From NCBI GenBank assembly GCA_037139195.1, contig JBAXGW010000054.1, forward strand, positions 1 through 31,385: a stretch of DNA of 31,385 nucleotides, read 5' to 3'. The stretch's first letter is position 1; the number at the start of each line of letters is the position of its first letter. Positions 1 through 7,038 of this stretch are shown here, piece after piece. The translations under genes and the position numbers were made by a program. Below the pieces are notes generated by a model. The model was given only the letters and a program-made list of their open reading frames with translations. It was not told where the DNA came from and searched no databases. Source of the stretch: JBAXGW01 sp037139195 (lineage in GTDB: Bacteria; Bacteroidota; Bacteroidia; Bacteroidales; JAHJDW01).

Positions 1-56
1 CTGCTTATTTTGTTGATTTTCAGTAATTTATATTAATTTTTAACGAAGTATTGATT

Positions 57-560
57 ATGAAAAAACTAAATTTAATCTTATTTATCGCAACTTTATTCTT
101 GTTTCAAAGCTGTGCAACTATTATGAATGGTTCTAGGCAATATGTTACATTTAATAGCGTACAACCTGATGCTATTATTTATACGTATCACTTTAAAAAG
201 AAAAGTGAAATTACAAATATTGACAAATCAAAAGCAATTGCAATTTGTAAAACTCCAGCAACTGTTAAAATTAAGAGAAATACTGATTTAATTTTTGTTT
301 CAAAAGAAGGATATAAAGATTCTACTATTTATTGCAGTGTGCCAAAAGTTAAATTAAAATATGTTGATTCTAAAACAGGCTTAATTACTAAAAAATCAAT
401 TAAAGTATCAACATATAAACCGTCAATAAACCCTTGGTATATTGTTAATATTGGTTTTGGCGTAGGAATTGGATCAACTCTTTTTATGTGTATAGATTTA
501 GCTACTGGTTCTTGTTATAAATTGCCAAAATTAATGACTGTAAACTTGCAGAAAAAGTAA
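57..560 (+). CDS. small outer-membrane-type lipoprotein with PEGA-like segment
   Basis: Predicted lipoprotein of 167 residues, counted from the ATG at 57. An in-frame TTG two codons upstream is less likely because the ATG begins the usual MKK signal sequence. The signal peptide runs to a lipobox ending FQSC, so Cys19 would be lipidated. The mature start CATIMNG is a recurring motif of small Bacteroidota and proteobacterial lipoproteins. Residues around 66-90 (TPATVKIKR then a KEGYKD turn) resemble a PEGA-type surface repeat. A Gly-rich hydrophobic stretch near 128-146, followed by D-x-A-T-G-x-x-Y-K-L, matches the C-terminal end usual in this family. It precedes a second lipoprotein by 33 bp and may be co-transcribed with it. 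No enzymatic role can be read; a cell-envelope location is the only firm inference. Confidence 0.8.
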   Translation: MKKLNLILFIATLFLFQSCATIMNGSRQYVTFNSVQPDAIIYTYHFKKKSEITNIDKSKAIAICKTPATVKIKRNTDLIFVSKEGYKDSTIYCSVPKVKLKYVDSKTGLITKKSIKVSTYKPSINPWYIVNIGFGVGIGSTLFMCIDLATGSCYKLPKLMTVNLQKK

Positions 561-593
561 ACTATTCATTTTAAATTTATAAACCCCAATATT

Positions 594-1127
594 ATGAAAA
601 AAATTTATTTTATATTATTTAGCGTAATTGCATTAAGCTGCACGAAAGAACCAGTTGCAGATTTTACAACTAATAAATCTGTTTACGATGAAGGAGATTT
701 GGTGGTTTGCACAAATACCTCTCAAGATGCATCTACTTATGAATGGGGAAGCCTTTTGTCAAATGGAAATGAAAAAGATTTTTCGTTTTTTTTATTGCCC
801 AATCAAATTTCTGCTACAATTGAAATGATAGCATACTCAGACAATTTGAAAAAATCTGATTACATTTCTAAAACAATAACAATTAGACTTAAGTGCGAAA
901 AAAACAATACTGGCACATATTATTTTAAAAATAGCACGTCAGGAATTTTAACAATTAAAATTGATGGAGGTGCTGGGTTTAATGTTTTAAGCGGTCAGAA
1001 TTCACAAACATTAACATTAAGTGCAGGCGTTCATTCATATTATGTTGTTGACAATAATTATCACACATGGCAAGGTAATTTTGATGTAATTCAATGCGAA
1101 GAAAATTGGTCGTATTTTATTTTATAG
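594..1127 (+). CDS. lipoprotein with PKD-like domain
   Basis: Predicted lipoprotein of 177 residues. The signal peptide ends in a lipobox ALSC, with Cys16 as the lipidation site. The mature protein opens with P-V-A-D-F-T-T-N and continues with a pattern (G-D-L-V-V-C-T-N-T-S, then Y-E-W) typical of PKD or PKD-like beta-sandwich domains seen in Bacteroidota surface proteins. The C-terminal third (about 105-177) is a second beta-rich segment containing Y-Y-F-K-N-S-T-S-G and ending E-N-W-S-Y-F-I-L; I do not recognise it as a named domain. The gene follows another lipoprotein gene by 33 bp in the same direction and is closed by a strong terminator at 1163. Its function is unknown. Surface binding or adhesion is only an inference from the fold. 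Confidence 0.8.
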   Translation: MKKIYFILFSVIALSCTKEPVADFTTNKSVYDEGDLVVCTNTSQDASTYEWGSLLSNGNEKDFSFFLLPNQISATIEMIAYSDNLKKSDYISKTITIRLKCEKNNTGTYYFKNSTSGILTIKIDGGAGFNVLSGQNSQTLTLSAGVHSYYVVDNNYHTWQGNFDVIQCEENWSYFIL

Positions 1128-1162
1128 TAAACTATTTTCAAATTTTAAAAACACCAATTAAT

Positions 1163-1194
1163 AAAAAAACCGCTTCAACAAGCGGTTTTTTTTA
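1163..1194 (+). terminator. intrinsic terminator after lipoprotein pair
   Basis: Stem AACCGCTT / AAGCGGTT with a CAAC loop. It is flanked by an A-run on the left and eight Ts on the right, so it could work in both directions. It lies 36 bp after the lipoprotein stop codon. Confidence 0.9.
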
Positions 1195-1225
1195 TTAAAT
1201 AATTCCCATTATCAGATAATATTAT

Positions 1226-1233
1226 TACTTTTG
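1226..1233 (+). promoter_or_regulatory. Bacteroidota -7 element (TACTTTTG)
   Basis: TACTTTTG fits TAnnTTTG exactly. It lies 43 bp before the inferred ATA start at 1277 and just after the preceding terminator. No clear -33 TTTG is visible. An ATG immediately followed by TAA sits at 1251-1256 in the leader. Confidence 0.5.
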
Positions 1234-1276
1234 AGCTGTTATTTTTAAATATGTAAAAACTAAAAATTTATCTATT

Positions 1277-2044
1277 ATAGCAACAACTGAAGAAAAAAAA
1301 CCGCACTCAACTTCCGAAACTGGGAACGCTAAAAACATCGCAAACTTCGACACGCTTATATCTTCAATTCAGGGATATGGCACTGCATACAATCCTTCAA
1401 AAGCAACTATAAAATTAGTCGCTTTGCAAACAACATCTACAAATGCAAAAAATGCAATTTCAAGTGTTCATGCCGCCATGCCCTCTTATAGTATTGCAGT
1501 TGCCGAACGCGAAATTGCATTTGCACCAATTACTACATTGTCCTCTCGCATTCTAAATGGACTTAAAGCAAGCGACACCTCTAGTCAAGTTATCGATAGT
1601 GCTAAAACTATAGTTCGCAAAATTCAAGGCAACAGAGCAAAACCAAAGAAAACCGAAGAAGAAAAAACCGCTCTTGCAGCCGAAGGTAAACCAGTTAAAG
1701 AAATTTCGGTTTCTAATCAAAGCTTCGATAGCCAACTCGAAAACCTCGATAAACTAATCAAACTATTATCTAGCATTGTAACCTATACCCCTAACGAAAC
1801 AGAACTAAAAGTAGCAACTTTAACAATACTTTTCAACGATTTAAAAGCTAAAAACGCTACCGTAATTGCCAAAACTACACCACTAAGCAATGCTCGAATT
1901 GCACGTAACGAAATATTCAATAATCCAAAAACGGGTCTGGTTGCCTCTGCCTCCGATGCCAAAGCATATATAAAATCTCTTTATGGAGCTAGCTCTCCTC
2001 AATATAAACAAATTTCTAAACTCGCATTCAAAGCTATAAAATAA
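1277..2044 (+). CDS. uncharacterised alpha-helical protein, apparent ATA start codon
   Basis: The reading frame is open from 1235 to the stop at 2042-2044 but has no ATG, GTG or CTG before a TTG at 1424. A start at 1424 would remove about 49 residues whose sequence reads like normal protein: ATTEEKKPH, then NFDTLISSIQGYG. In relatives I recall from Bacteroidota, the protein begins MATTE; here the codon before GCA-ACA-ACT-GAA is ATA at 1277. I therefore place the start there (255 residues), either as a rare start codon or as a mutated ATG. The protein is helical and Ala/Lys-rich, lacks a signal peptide, and has two halves that align with each other (YNPSK... near 37 and YTPNE... near 174). A charged linker PKKTEEEKTA joins them. 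A -7 box upstream and a 15-bp terminator downstream frame it as a single-gene unit. Function unknown. If the start is dead, this is a recent pseudogene. Confidence 0.6.
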   Translation: MATTEEKKPHSTSETGNAKNIANFDTLISSIQGYGTAYNPSKATIKLVALQTTSTNAKNAISSVHAAMPSYSIAVAEREIAFAPITTLSSRILNGLKASDTSSQVIDSAKTIVRKIQGNRAKPKKTEEEKTALAAEGKPVKEISVSNQSFDSQLENLDKLIKLLSSIVTYTPNETELKVATLTILFNDLKAKNATVIAKTTPLSNARIARNEIFNNPKTGLVASASDAKAYIKSLYGASSPQYKQISKLAFKAIK

Positions 2045-2050
2045 AACCAA

Positions 2051-2091
2051 AAACCCGTAATTGAATCTATTTCAATTACGGGTTTCTTTTT
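2051..2091 (+). terminator. strong intrinsic terminator
   Basis: A perfect 15-bp stem (2051-2065 with 2071-2085, AAACCCGTAATTGAA arm) has a 5-nt loop and is followed by CTTTTT. It begins 6 bp after the preceding stop codon. Confidence 0.93.
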
Positions 2092-2105
2092 GTCAACTTT
2101 AATTT

Positions 2106-2647
2106 AGAGTTTGCTGAAAAAGTAAAACAAAGTAGATTTTAAATCATTGTTGTCCGGAAAAATAATATAAGATTCCTCCCTGCGGTCGGAATGACAATAA
2201 GTTGAGGAGAAAAAAGGAGAGAGGGGGTTGTCGGTGGCAAAGCCACCGACAACCCCCTCTTCCTAACCATAATATATTGATAGTCATTTCGAACGAAGTG
2301 AGAAATCTTTGAAGATTTTGTTTCTTAAGTTTTAATCGGACAATATTGATTTTAAATTAAAAAAAAGCTATGGCTGTAACATTGGCTGAGTAAGCAGTGC
2401 GGTGGCAAGGAAAATGTAGCGGTGATGTGTGATTTTGATGAATTGTTGCGACATGAAGCGATGATACGTGCGAAAAAGCAACAATTGCAGGGTTTTACAT
2501 TTTCTTGGTTTTTTGCTTCTTTTTGATCAAGCAAAAAAGAAGGTTGATAAAAATAAAAAATATATGTTAGATTTTTATTATAATTATCTTAAAATCATGC
2601 ATTTTGTTTCAATATATTTGTTGTAAAACACTGATTCAGCAGACCCT
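2106..2647. repeat. possible composite element bounded by 18-bp inverted repeats
   Basis: AGAGTTTGCTGAAAAAGT at 2106-2123 matches the reverse complement of 2630-2647 at 14 of 18 positions. Between them lie the nested palindrome element (2136-2357) and a further hairpin where TTTTTTGCTT (2509-2518) pairs with AAGCAAAAAA (2529-2538). No coding region in this interval looks real. The termini resemble intergenic repeat ends I associate with Bacteroidota genomes. That the whole interval is one element is an inference. Confidence 0.35.
2136..2357. repeat. MITE-like nested inverted-repeat element, about 222 bp
   Basis: Three nested layers are visible. The outer arms 2136-2157 and 2336-2357 match at about 18 of 22 positions. 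The middle arms, near 2169-2195 (ending GTCGGAATGAC) and 2283-2309 (GTCATTTCGAACGAAG start), match at about 22 of 27. The core is a perfect 18-bp palindrome, 2221-2238 with 2242-2259, around a 3-nt loop. There is no open reading frame inside. The middle arm resembles a dispersed intergenic repeat common in Bacteroidota. Non-autonomous mobility is an inference. Confidence 0.65.
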
Positions 2648-2661
2648 AATTTACCTTCTGC

Positions 2662-2886
2662 CTACCTCAATTTACATTTTATCTCCTGCATTTTACTTTC
2701 TTTGAGCTGCAAATTACTTTTTGCCACCTGCATTTTACTTTCTTCGAGCTGCAATTTACTTTTTACCACCTGCATTTTACTTTCTTCGAGCTGCATTTTA
2801 CTTTTTACCTCCTGCAACTTACTTTCTTCGAGCTGCAACTTACTTTTTACCTCCTGCAATTTACTTTCTTCGAGCTGCAACTTCAA
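2662..2886. repeat. 42-bp minisatellite (21-bp half-units), about five copies
   Basis: Alternating 21-bp half-units (CTGCAATTTACTTTCTTCGAG and CTGCAATTTACTTTTTACCTC types) make a 42-bp higher-order unit repeated about five times. Because 21 is a multiple of three, both strands stay open. The minus strand reads K-L-Q-L-E-E-S / K-L-Q-E-V-K-S heptads for 74 codons from a TTG at 2886, and the plus strand reads S-C-N-L-L repeats. A stop lies shortly upstream of the minus TTG, and no ATG, ribosome site or signal is present. I treat this as a repeat rather than a gene. Confidence 0.8.
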
Positions 2887-2923
2887 ATAACCAATAGTCC
2901 TTCATTGTACAATTATGCATTTA

Positions 2924-4180
2924 TCAGGTCTTCTGTTTCTTTTTCTTTGCAGCTGGAAATAAAACATTATTTAATATTAATCTATATCCAGGCGAGTTTG
3001 GGTGCAACTCTAAATCAGTTGTTGGGTCGCCCACAAAATGGCGATAATCTTCGGGGTCGTGTCCGCCATAAAAGGTAAATGTGCCTTTGCCAAATGAGCC
3101 ATGTAAATACCGGGCTTCGTTAAATGCTTTGCTTTCGCCAAGTAATAAAACGCTGGGTTTTACCATGTTTTTGTTAAAAGCTGTGGATTGCCCCATAAAT
3201 CCTTTTATTACCATTTCGTGGTTTTGGCAAAGCATAGTGGGAACTGGATCCCATTTTGCCGAAAACTCAAATAAAGTAAACAAGTCTTCTTTTTCATTCA
3301 CTTTTCGGGTTAGCGATACATCAATATTCGATTTTGCGTAATCGTAAGGATTATTGCTTAATGTGAAATTTTGAAAAGCAAAAGTTTGCGAATAATCTAA
3401 TTTTTCTTGCATTTGAGGGTCGGAGGGGTCGCCATCAAAAGGAGTTTGACAAATGTCAACGCCATCAGCAGCAAGAGCAATATCATAAGAGTCGCAAGCC
3501 GAACACATGGCAAACATAAATCCACCGCCTGCTACAAAGTCTCTTATTTTTTTTGCAACTGCTAGTTTAAGTTCCGATGTTTTGTTAAACCCAAACTTTT
3601 TAGCCATAGTTTCGCTCACACTAACTTCTTCCTGATACCAAGCTGCATTTTGGTACTGAGCCCAAAATTTCCCGTACTGACCAGTAAAATCTTCATGGTG
3701 CAAATGCAACCAATCATAAGTGGGAAGTAAGCCTGTTAAAACCTCTTCATCATAAACAATATCGTAAGGTATTTCGGCATATTTAAGAACTAAAGTAACT
3801 GCATCATCCCATGGTTGTTTGTTTTTAGGAGAGTAAACAGCTATTTTAGGTGCTTTTTCTAGCTTAACAACATCCATATTTATTTCAGGAGTTGAAATTT
3901 CGTTGATGATGGCAGTAGACTGTGCATCGGCAATAATTTCAATGCTAATACCTCTAATCAAACATTCGCTTTCTATTGTTTTAAAGTGTTTTAGCATAAA
4001 GCTGCCGCCACGGTAATTAAGCAGCCAATCTACTTCTATTCCATTTTGAAGTGCAAGATAGGCTATTCCATAAGCTTTAAGATGATTCTTTTGGTTCTGA
4101 TCCATCGGAATCAGTATATATGCAGCATGCGCCTGCATAGCGAAAATGATAAAAACGAATAGATAGAAAATCCTTTTCAT
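2924..4180 (-). CDS. secreted protein of the family labelled 'asparagine synthetase B'
   Basis: Protein of 418 residues with a clear Sec signal peptide (MKRIFYLFVFIIF, then an A-H-A/A cleavage site near residue 19), so it acts outside the cytoplasm. I recognise it as a conserved Bacteroidota family that databases often call asparagine synthetase B. It shows neither an N-terminal catalytic Cys2 nor an ATP-pyrophosphatase SGGxDS motif, so that name is not supported. Visible conserved blocks are PKNKQPWDDAVTLVLKYA (about 118-136), a W-L-H-L-H-H-E-D-F-T-G block (about 158-168), MCSACDSYDIALAADGVDI (about 224-243) and Y-G-G-H-D-P-E-D-Y near residue 375. The central region resembles ThuA or class I amidotransferase-like folds; this is a suggestion only. 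The tail is very basic (AAKKKKQKT). The gene stands alone. Function unknown. Confidence 0.8.
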   Translation of the reverse strand: MKRIFYLFVFIIFAMQAHAAYILIPMDQNQKNHLKAYGIAYLALQNGIEVDWLLNYRGGSFMLKHFKTIESECLIRGISIEIIADAQSTAIINEISTPEINMDVVKLEKAPKIAVYSPKNKQPWDDAVTLVLKYAEIPYDIVYDEEVLTGLLPTYDWLHLHHEDFTGQYGKFWAQYQNAAWYQEEVSVSETMAKKFGFNKTSELKLAVAKKIRDFVAGGGFMFAMCSACDSYDIALAADGVDICQTPFDGDPSDPQMQEKLDYSQTFAFQNFTLSNNPYDYAKSNIDVSLTRKVNEKEDLFTLFEFSAKWDPVPTMLCQNHEMVIKGFMGQSTAFNKNMVKPSVLLLGESKAFNEARYLHGSFGKGTFTFYGGHDPEDYRHFVGDPTTDLELHPNSPGYRLILNNVLFPAAKKKKQKT

Positions 4181-4350
4181 TTAATTACGTTAAAAACTTA
4201 AAACGAAATTACAACAAAAAAAGGAATGTAGTAATAATTATTTTTAGTAAGGAATGTTTATCTGCTCTTGCAAAACTTTTATTGCTTTTAATTTAATAAA
4301 TATCAGATAAATTGCTAAATATTAATACTTGTTCCTTTGGTTGATTAATG

Positions 4351-4374
4351 AAAAAAAAGGCTGAAAACTCAGCC
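4351..4374 (-). terminator. terminator of the hydrogenase operon
   Basis: On the minus strand, GGCTGA-GTTT-TCAGCC (4374 to 4359) is followed by eight Ts (4358-4351). It lies about 290 bp beyond the hydC stop, the first intrinsic terminator met by transcripts leaving the hydrogenase operon. Confidence 0.75.
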
Positions 4375-4448
4375 CTTAAACATTATTAAAATGAAAAACA
4401 TGAAATAGTAAAAAAGTAATTTTTATTTGTCAAACAAAATATAGTTTG

Positions 4449-4498
4449 AGTATTTGCTATTATCAACAAGGAGGTAATTTGTTAAAATAGCAAATACT
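4449..4498. repeat. 13-bp perfect inverted repeat with GGAGG in the loop
   Basis: AGTATTTGCTATT (4449-4461) pairs perfectly with AATAGCAAATACT (4486-4498). Inside, AACAA and TTGTT can extend the stem, leaving GGAGGTAAT exposed as the loop. There is no T-tract on either side, so it is not an ordinary terminator. It lies in the 484-bp gap downstream of hydC. Confidence 0.55.
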
Positions 4499-4560
4499 TC
4501 AACTAATTTACAGAAATCGCCTGATATCGATTTTTATTTTCAATATTTATTTAGGTCTCA

Positions 4561-4655
4561 TCGAGTGTTCGCTTGTATATTGTTTTGTTTGAGGCAAATA
4601 TTAAATGCGAACGTATCGAGATGTTGTGCTTGTTCTCGATACGCTTCGCACTCGA
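4561..4655. repeat. dispersed-type hairpin repeat (CTCGATACGCTTCGC family)
   Basis: GCGAACGTATCGAGA (4607-4621) pairs with TCTCGATACGCTTCGC (4634-4649) with one bulge. Outside it, TCGAGTG (4561-4567) pairs with CACTCGA (4649-4655). The right arm is of a type often scattered between genes in Bacteroidota. It ends 10 bp from the hydC stop codon and could protect the 3' end of the operon message. Confidence 0.55.
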
Positions 4656-4664
4656 ACAGACTCT

Positions 4665-5150
4665 TTATTTTTGATATTCTTTAATTATATCCTTAACACC
4701 GTCAGGTGAAACACGACCATACGTTTTTTCGCCAATCATCACAACTGGGGCTAATCCGCAAGCGCCTACGCAACGTAAACTACTTAATGAGAATTTGCCA
4801 TCAACCGATGTTTCGCCAACTTGTATTTTTAATATACGTTTGAATTCTTCTAATACTTTTTCAGCACCTCGTACATAGCACGCTGTTCCCATGCAAATTG
4901 AAATTGGGTGTTCGCCTTTTGGTGTCATTGTAAAGTACGAATAGAATGTAACTACTCCAAATACTTTAGCAACAGGTATTCTTAATCCTTCTGCAATCAC
5001 CTCTTGCACGTCTGCAGGAAGATATCCAAAGTGATGTTGTGCTTTGTGAAGTACATTTATTAACTCTCCAGCTTCGTTATTAAACGATTTGCATATATCT
5101 TTTAATTCCTGGATTTGTTTATCGTTGAGTTTATTTTTTATTTCAGACAT
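4665..5150 (-). CDS. hydC: NADH-linked [FeFe]-hydrogenase subunit HydC (NuoE-like)
   Basis: Protein of 161 residues, a NuoE/24-kDa-type thioredoxin-fold [2Fe-2S] protein. The four cluster ligands are visible as C86-x4-C91 (CMGTAC) and C127-x3-C131 (CVGAC). The N-terminal helical region (residues 10-80) includes the family motif V-F-G-V-V-T-F-Y-S-Y-F. In trimeric or tetrameric hydrogenases this subunit (HydC or HndA) sits beside the FMN subunit and is needed for electron transfer with NAD(P). Here it is the last gene of the operon, 96 bp behind hydA, and the gap holds a hairpin repeat. Subunit order in related operons usually places this gene first. It has no Shine-Dalgarno sequence, unlike the first two genes of the operon. 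Confidence 0.93.
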   Translation of the reverse strand: MSEIKNKLNDKQIQELKDICKSFNNEAGELINVLHKAQHHFGYLPADVQEVIAEGLRIPVAKVFGVVTFYSYFTMTPKGEHPISICMGTACYVRGAEKVLEEFKRILKIQVGETSVDGKFSLSSLRCVGACGLAPVVMIGEKTYGRVSPDGVKDIIKEYQK

Positions 5151-5193
5151 TGTGAATTTTCTTTAATTGTTAATGAATCAAACTTTTAACTTG

Positions 5194-5248
5194 TTTTCAA
5201 CTCTGCTCAGAAAACATTTTGCTATACTGAGCAAAGCCGAAATGTTTT
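5194..5248. repeat. interleaved inverted repeats between hydA and hydC
   Basis: Two inverted repeats interleave in a-b-a'-b' order: TGCTCAG (5204-5210) with CTGAGCA (5227-5233), and AAAACATTT (5211-5219) with AAATGTTTT (5240-5248). The last arm overlaps the hydA stop codon. The block TTCAACTCTGCTCAG matches 14 of 15 bases of the CTTCAACTCCGCTCAGT arm (reverse complement) of the repeat at 24516-24574, so it belongs to a dispersed family. Confidence 0.65.
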
Positions 5249-7016
5249 AGTCATTCTTTAAATTATGTTTTTTATCGAAGTAATGTGTGTGAAGCAAGTG
5301 ATGAGCTTTTTCACCCATTGGTTTTCCTAAAAATTCTTCATAAAGTTTGATGATATCTGGGTTCTCATGCGATTTGCGAATAGGTTTTTTTGCATCTTCA
5401 GTATAAAGAGCTTGCTGACGAGCTTTTAAAATGCTACTATCGCCATGGTGCAATGGTTGTCCGCCACCACCAATACAACCGCCTGGGCACGACATGATTT
5501 CTATTGCATGGAATTCTGATTTTCCTGCTTGAATGTCTTCAAGTAGTTTTCTAGCGTTTCCTAAACCGTGTGCAATTCCGATATTTAATTTTATTCCATT
5601 AAAATCAATAGTTGCATGGCGAATTCCATCTAATCCACGTAATTCTTCAAAAACAACTTTTTCTAATTTTTTGCCTGTATATAATTCATAAGCAGTACGA
5701 GATGCAGCTTCGATAACACCACCAGTAGTTCCAAAAATTACTCCAGCACCTGTAGATTCTCCCATCGGACGGTCGAAATCTTCTTCTGGAAGTTCGTTGA
5801 AGTTGTTTACCATTTGTTTTATCAAATGCGATAATTCACGAGTTGATATTGAAAAGTCAACATCTGGGTTGCCATTTACTTTAAATTCATCGCGTTGAGC
5901 TTCAAATTTCTTAGCTAAACAAGGCATTACAGAAACTACAACTAAATCTTCTCTCTTAATTCCTAGCTTATCAGCAAGATACGTTTTTGCAATTGCACCA
6001 AACATTTGTTGTGGCGATTTAGCTGATGAAGGTATATCAAGTAAATCTGGGAATTGTTTTTCGAAGAAGCTTACCCATGCTGGGCAACATGATGTTAATA
6101 TAGGAAGTTTTACTTTTTTGTCTCCACTTAAATATTTGCTTAATCTATCTAATAGTTCAGTTCCTTCTTCCATAATGGTTAAGTCGGCAGCAAAATCGGT
6201 GTCAAAAACATAGTTGAAACCTAATCTACGAAGTGCTGCAACCATTTTTCCTGTAACTAATGTTCCAGCAGGCATTCCAAATTCTTCGCCTAATGCAGCT
6301 CTAACAGCAGGAGCAGTTTGAACTATAACCGTTTTTGTTGGGTCGGCTAAAGCTCTGATAACTCTATTGCTATCATCAACTTCAGTTAATGCGCCAGTAG
6401 GGCAAACAGAAACGCATTGTCCGCAATAAGTGCAAACAGAATGGTCTAAGTTCATTTCAAATGCAGTTGCTACTACAGCATCAAAGCCTCTGCCAATTCC
6501 AGAAAGTGCTCCAACAGTTTGAACTTCATTACACATCATTTCGCATCTGCGACACATAATACATTTGTCCATGTCTCTGATGATTGATGGAGAAGTATCT
6601 TTGCGATAAGCTGATTTTTCGCCTTCGAAATGAATTTTACGAATACCTAATTGTTGAGCAATGGCTTGTAAATCGCAAGTTCCGTTTTTAGGACAAACCA
6701 AACAATCGCTTGGATGGTCGGATAGGATTAATTCTACAACCGTTTTTCTTGCATTTAATACTCTAATAGAATGAGTGTTAACTTTCATGCCTTCAGAGCA
6801 AAGAGTAACGCAAGCAGGAGCAAGATTTCTTCTACCTTCTATTTCTACCAAACAAACTCTACAGCCGCCAGGTTTATTTTCAATCTTCATTCCGCCAAGT
6901 TCAAAATAACAAAGGGTAGGAATGTCGATATTTATTTTCTTTGCTGCTTTTAAAATAGTAGTTCCGCTTTCTACTTCAACTACTTTATTATCTATGATTA
7001 CTTTTATAAGTTCCAT
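5247..7016 (-). CDS. hydA: [FeFe]-hydrogenase catalytic subunit HydA (group A3 type)
   Basis: Protein of 589 residues that interconverts protons and H2 at an H-cluster. Domains in order: a plant-type [2Fe-2S] domain with C36, C52, C55 and C69; the His-Cys [4Fe-4S] motif H101-x3-C105-x2-C108-x5-C114; two [4Fe-4S] clusters, C152/C155/C158/C162 and C195/C198/C201/C205; then the H-cluster domain. All three H-cluster signatures are intact: L1 TSCCPAW (C310, with C311 as the proton-relay Cys), L2 MPCLAKKFE (C366) and L3 MSCPGGCIGGGG (C510, C514). This architecture next to HydB and HydC is that of group A3 enzymes, many of which bifurcate electrons between ferredoxin and NAD. The gene starts 22 bp after hydB. 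No maturases (HydE, F, G) are in the window. The physiological direction cannot be told from sequence. Confidence 0.97.
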   Translation of the reverse strand: MELIKVIIDNKVVEVESGTTILKAAKKINIDIPTLCYFELGGMKIENKPGGCRVCLVEIEGRRNLAPACVTLCSEGMKVNTHSIRVLNARKTVVELILSDHPSDCLVCPKNGTCDLQAIAQQLGIRKIHFEGEKSAYRKDTSPSIIRDMDKCIMCRRCEMMCNEVQTVGALSGIGRGFDAVVATAFEMNLDHSVCTYCGQCVSVCPTGALTEVDDSNRVIRALADPTKTVIVQTAPAVRAALGEEFGMPAGTLVTGKMVAALRRLGFNYVFDTDFAADLTIMEEGTELLDRLSKYLSGDKKVKLPILTSCCPAWVSFFEKQFPDLLDIPSSAKSPQQMFGAIAKTYLADKLGIKREDLVVVSVMPCLAKKFEAQRDEFKVNGNPDVDFSISTRELSHLIKQMVNNFNELPEEDFDRPMGESTGAGVIFGTTGGVIEAASRTAYELYTGKKLEKVVFEELRGLDGIRHATIDFNGIKLNIGIAHGLGNARKLLEDIQAGKSEFHAIEIMSCPGGCIGGGGQPLHHGDSSILKARQQALYTEDAKKPIRKSHENPDIIKLYEEFLGKPMGEKAHHLLHTHYFDKKHNLKND

Positions 7017-7038
7017 TTTTCTTGAATTTTAAATCGAA

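Noticed and set aside
2352..2534. Minus-strand reading frame of 60 codons in the repeat region
   Set aside because: It overlaps the hairpin repeats, is Cys/Ser/His-rich with no family resemblance, and has no promoter or ribosome site; it is most likely a by-product of repeat sequence.
2702..2890. Plus-strand reading frame of Ser-Cys-Leu repeats
   Set aside because: It is the opposite strand of the 42-bp minisatellite; openness follows from the 21-bp period.
2662..2890. CRISPR array
   Set aside because: The repeats are directly adjacent 21/42-bp units without unique spacers and no cas genes are near.
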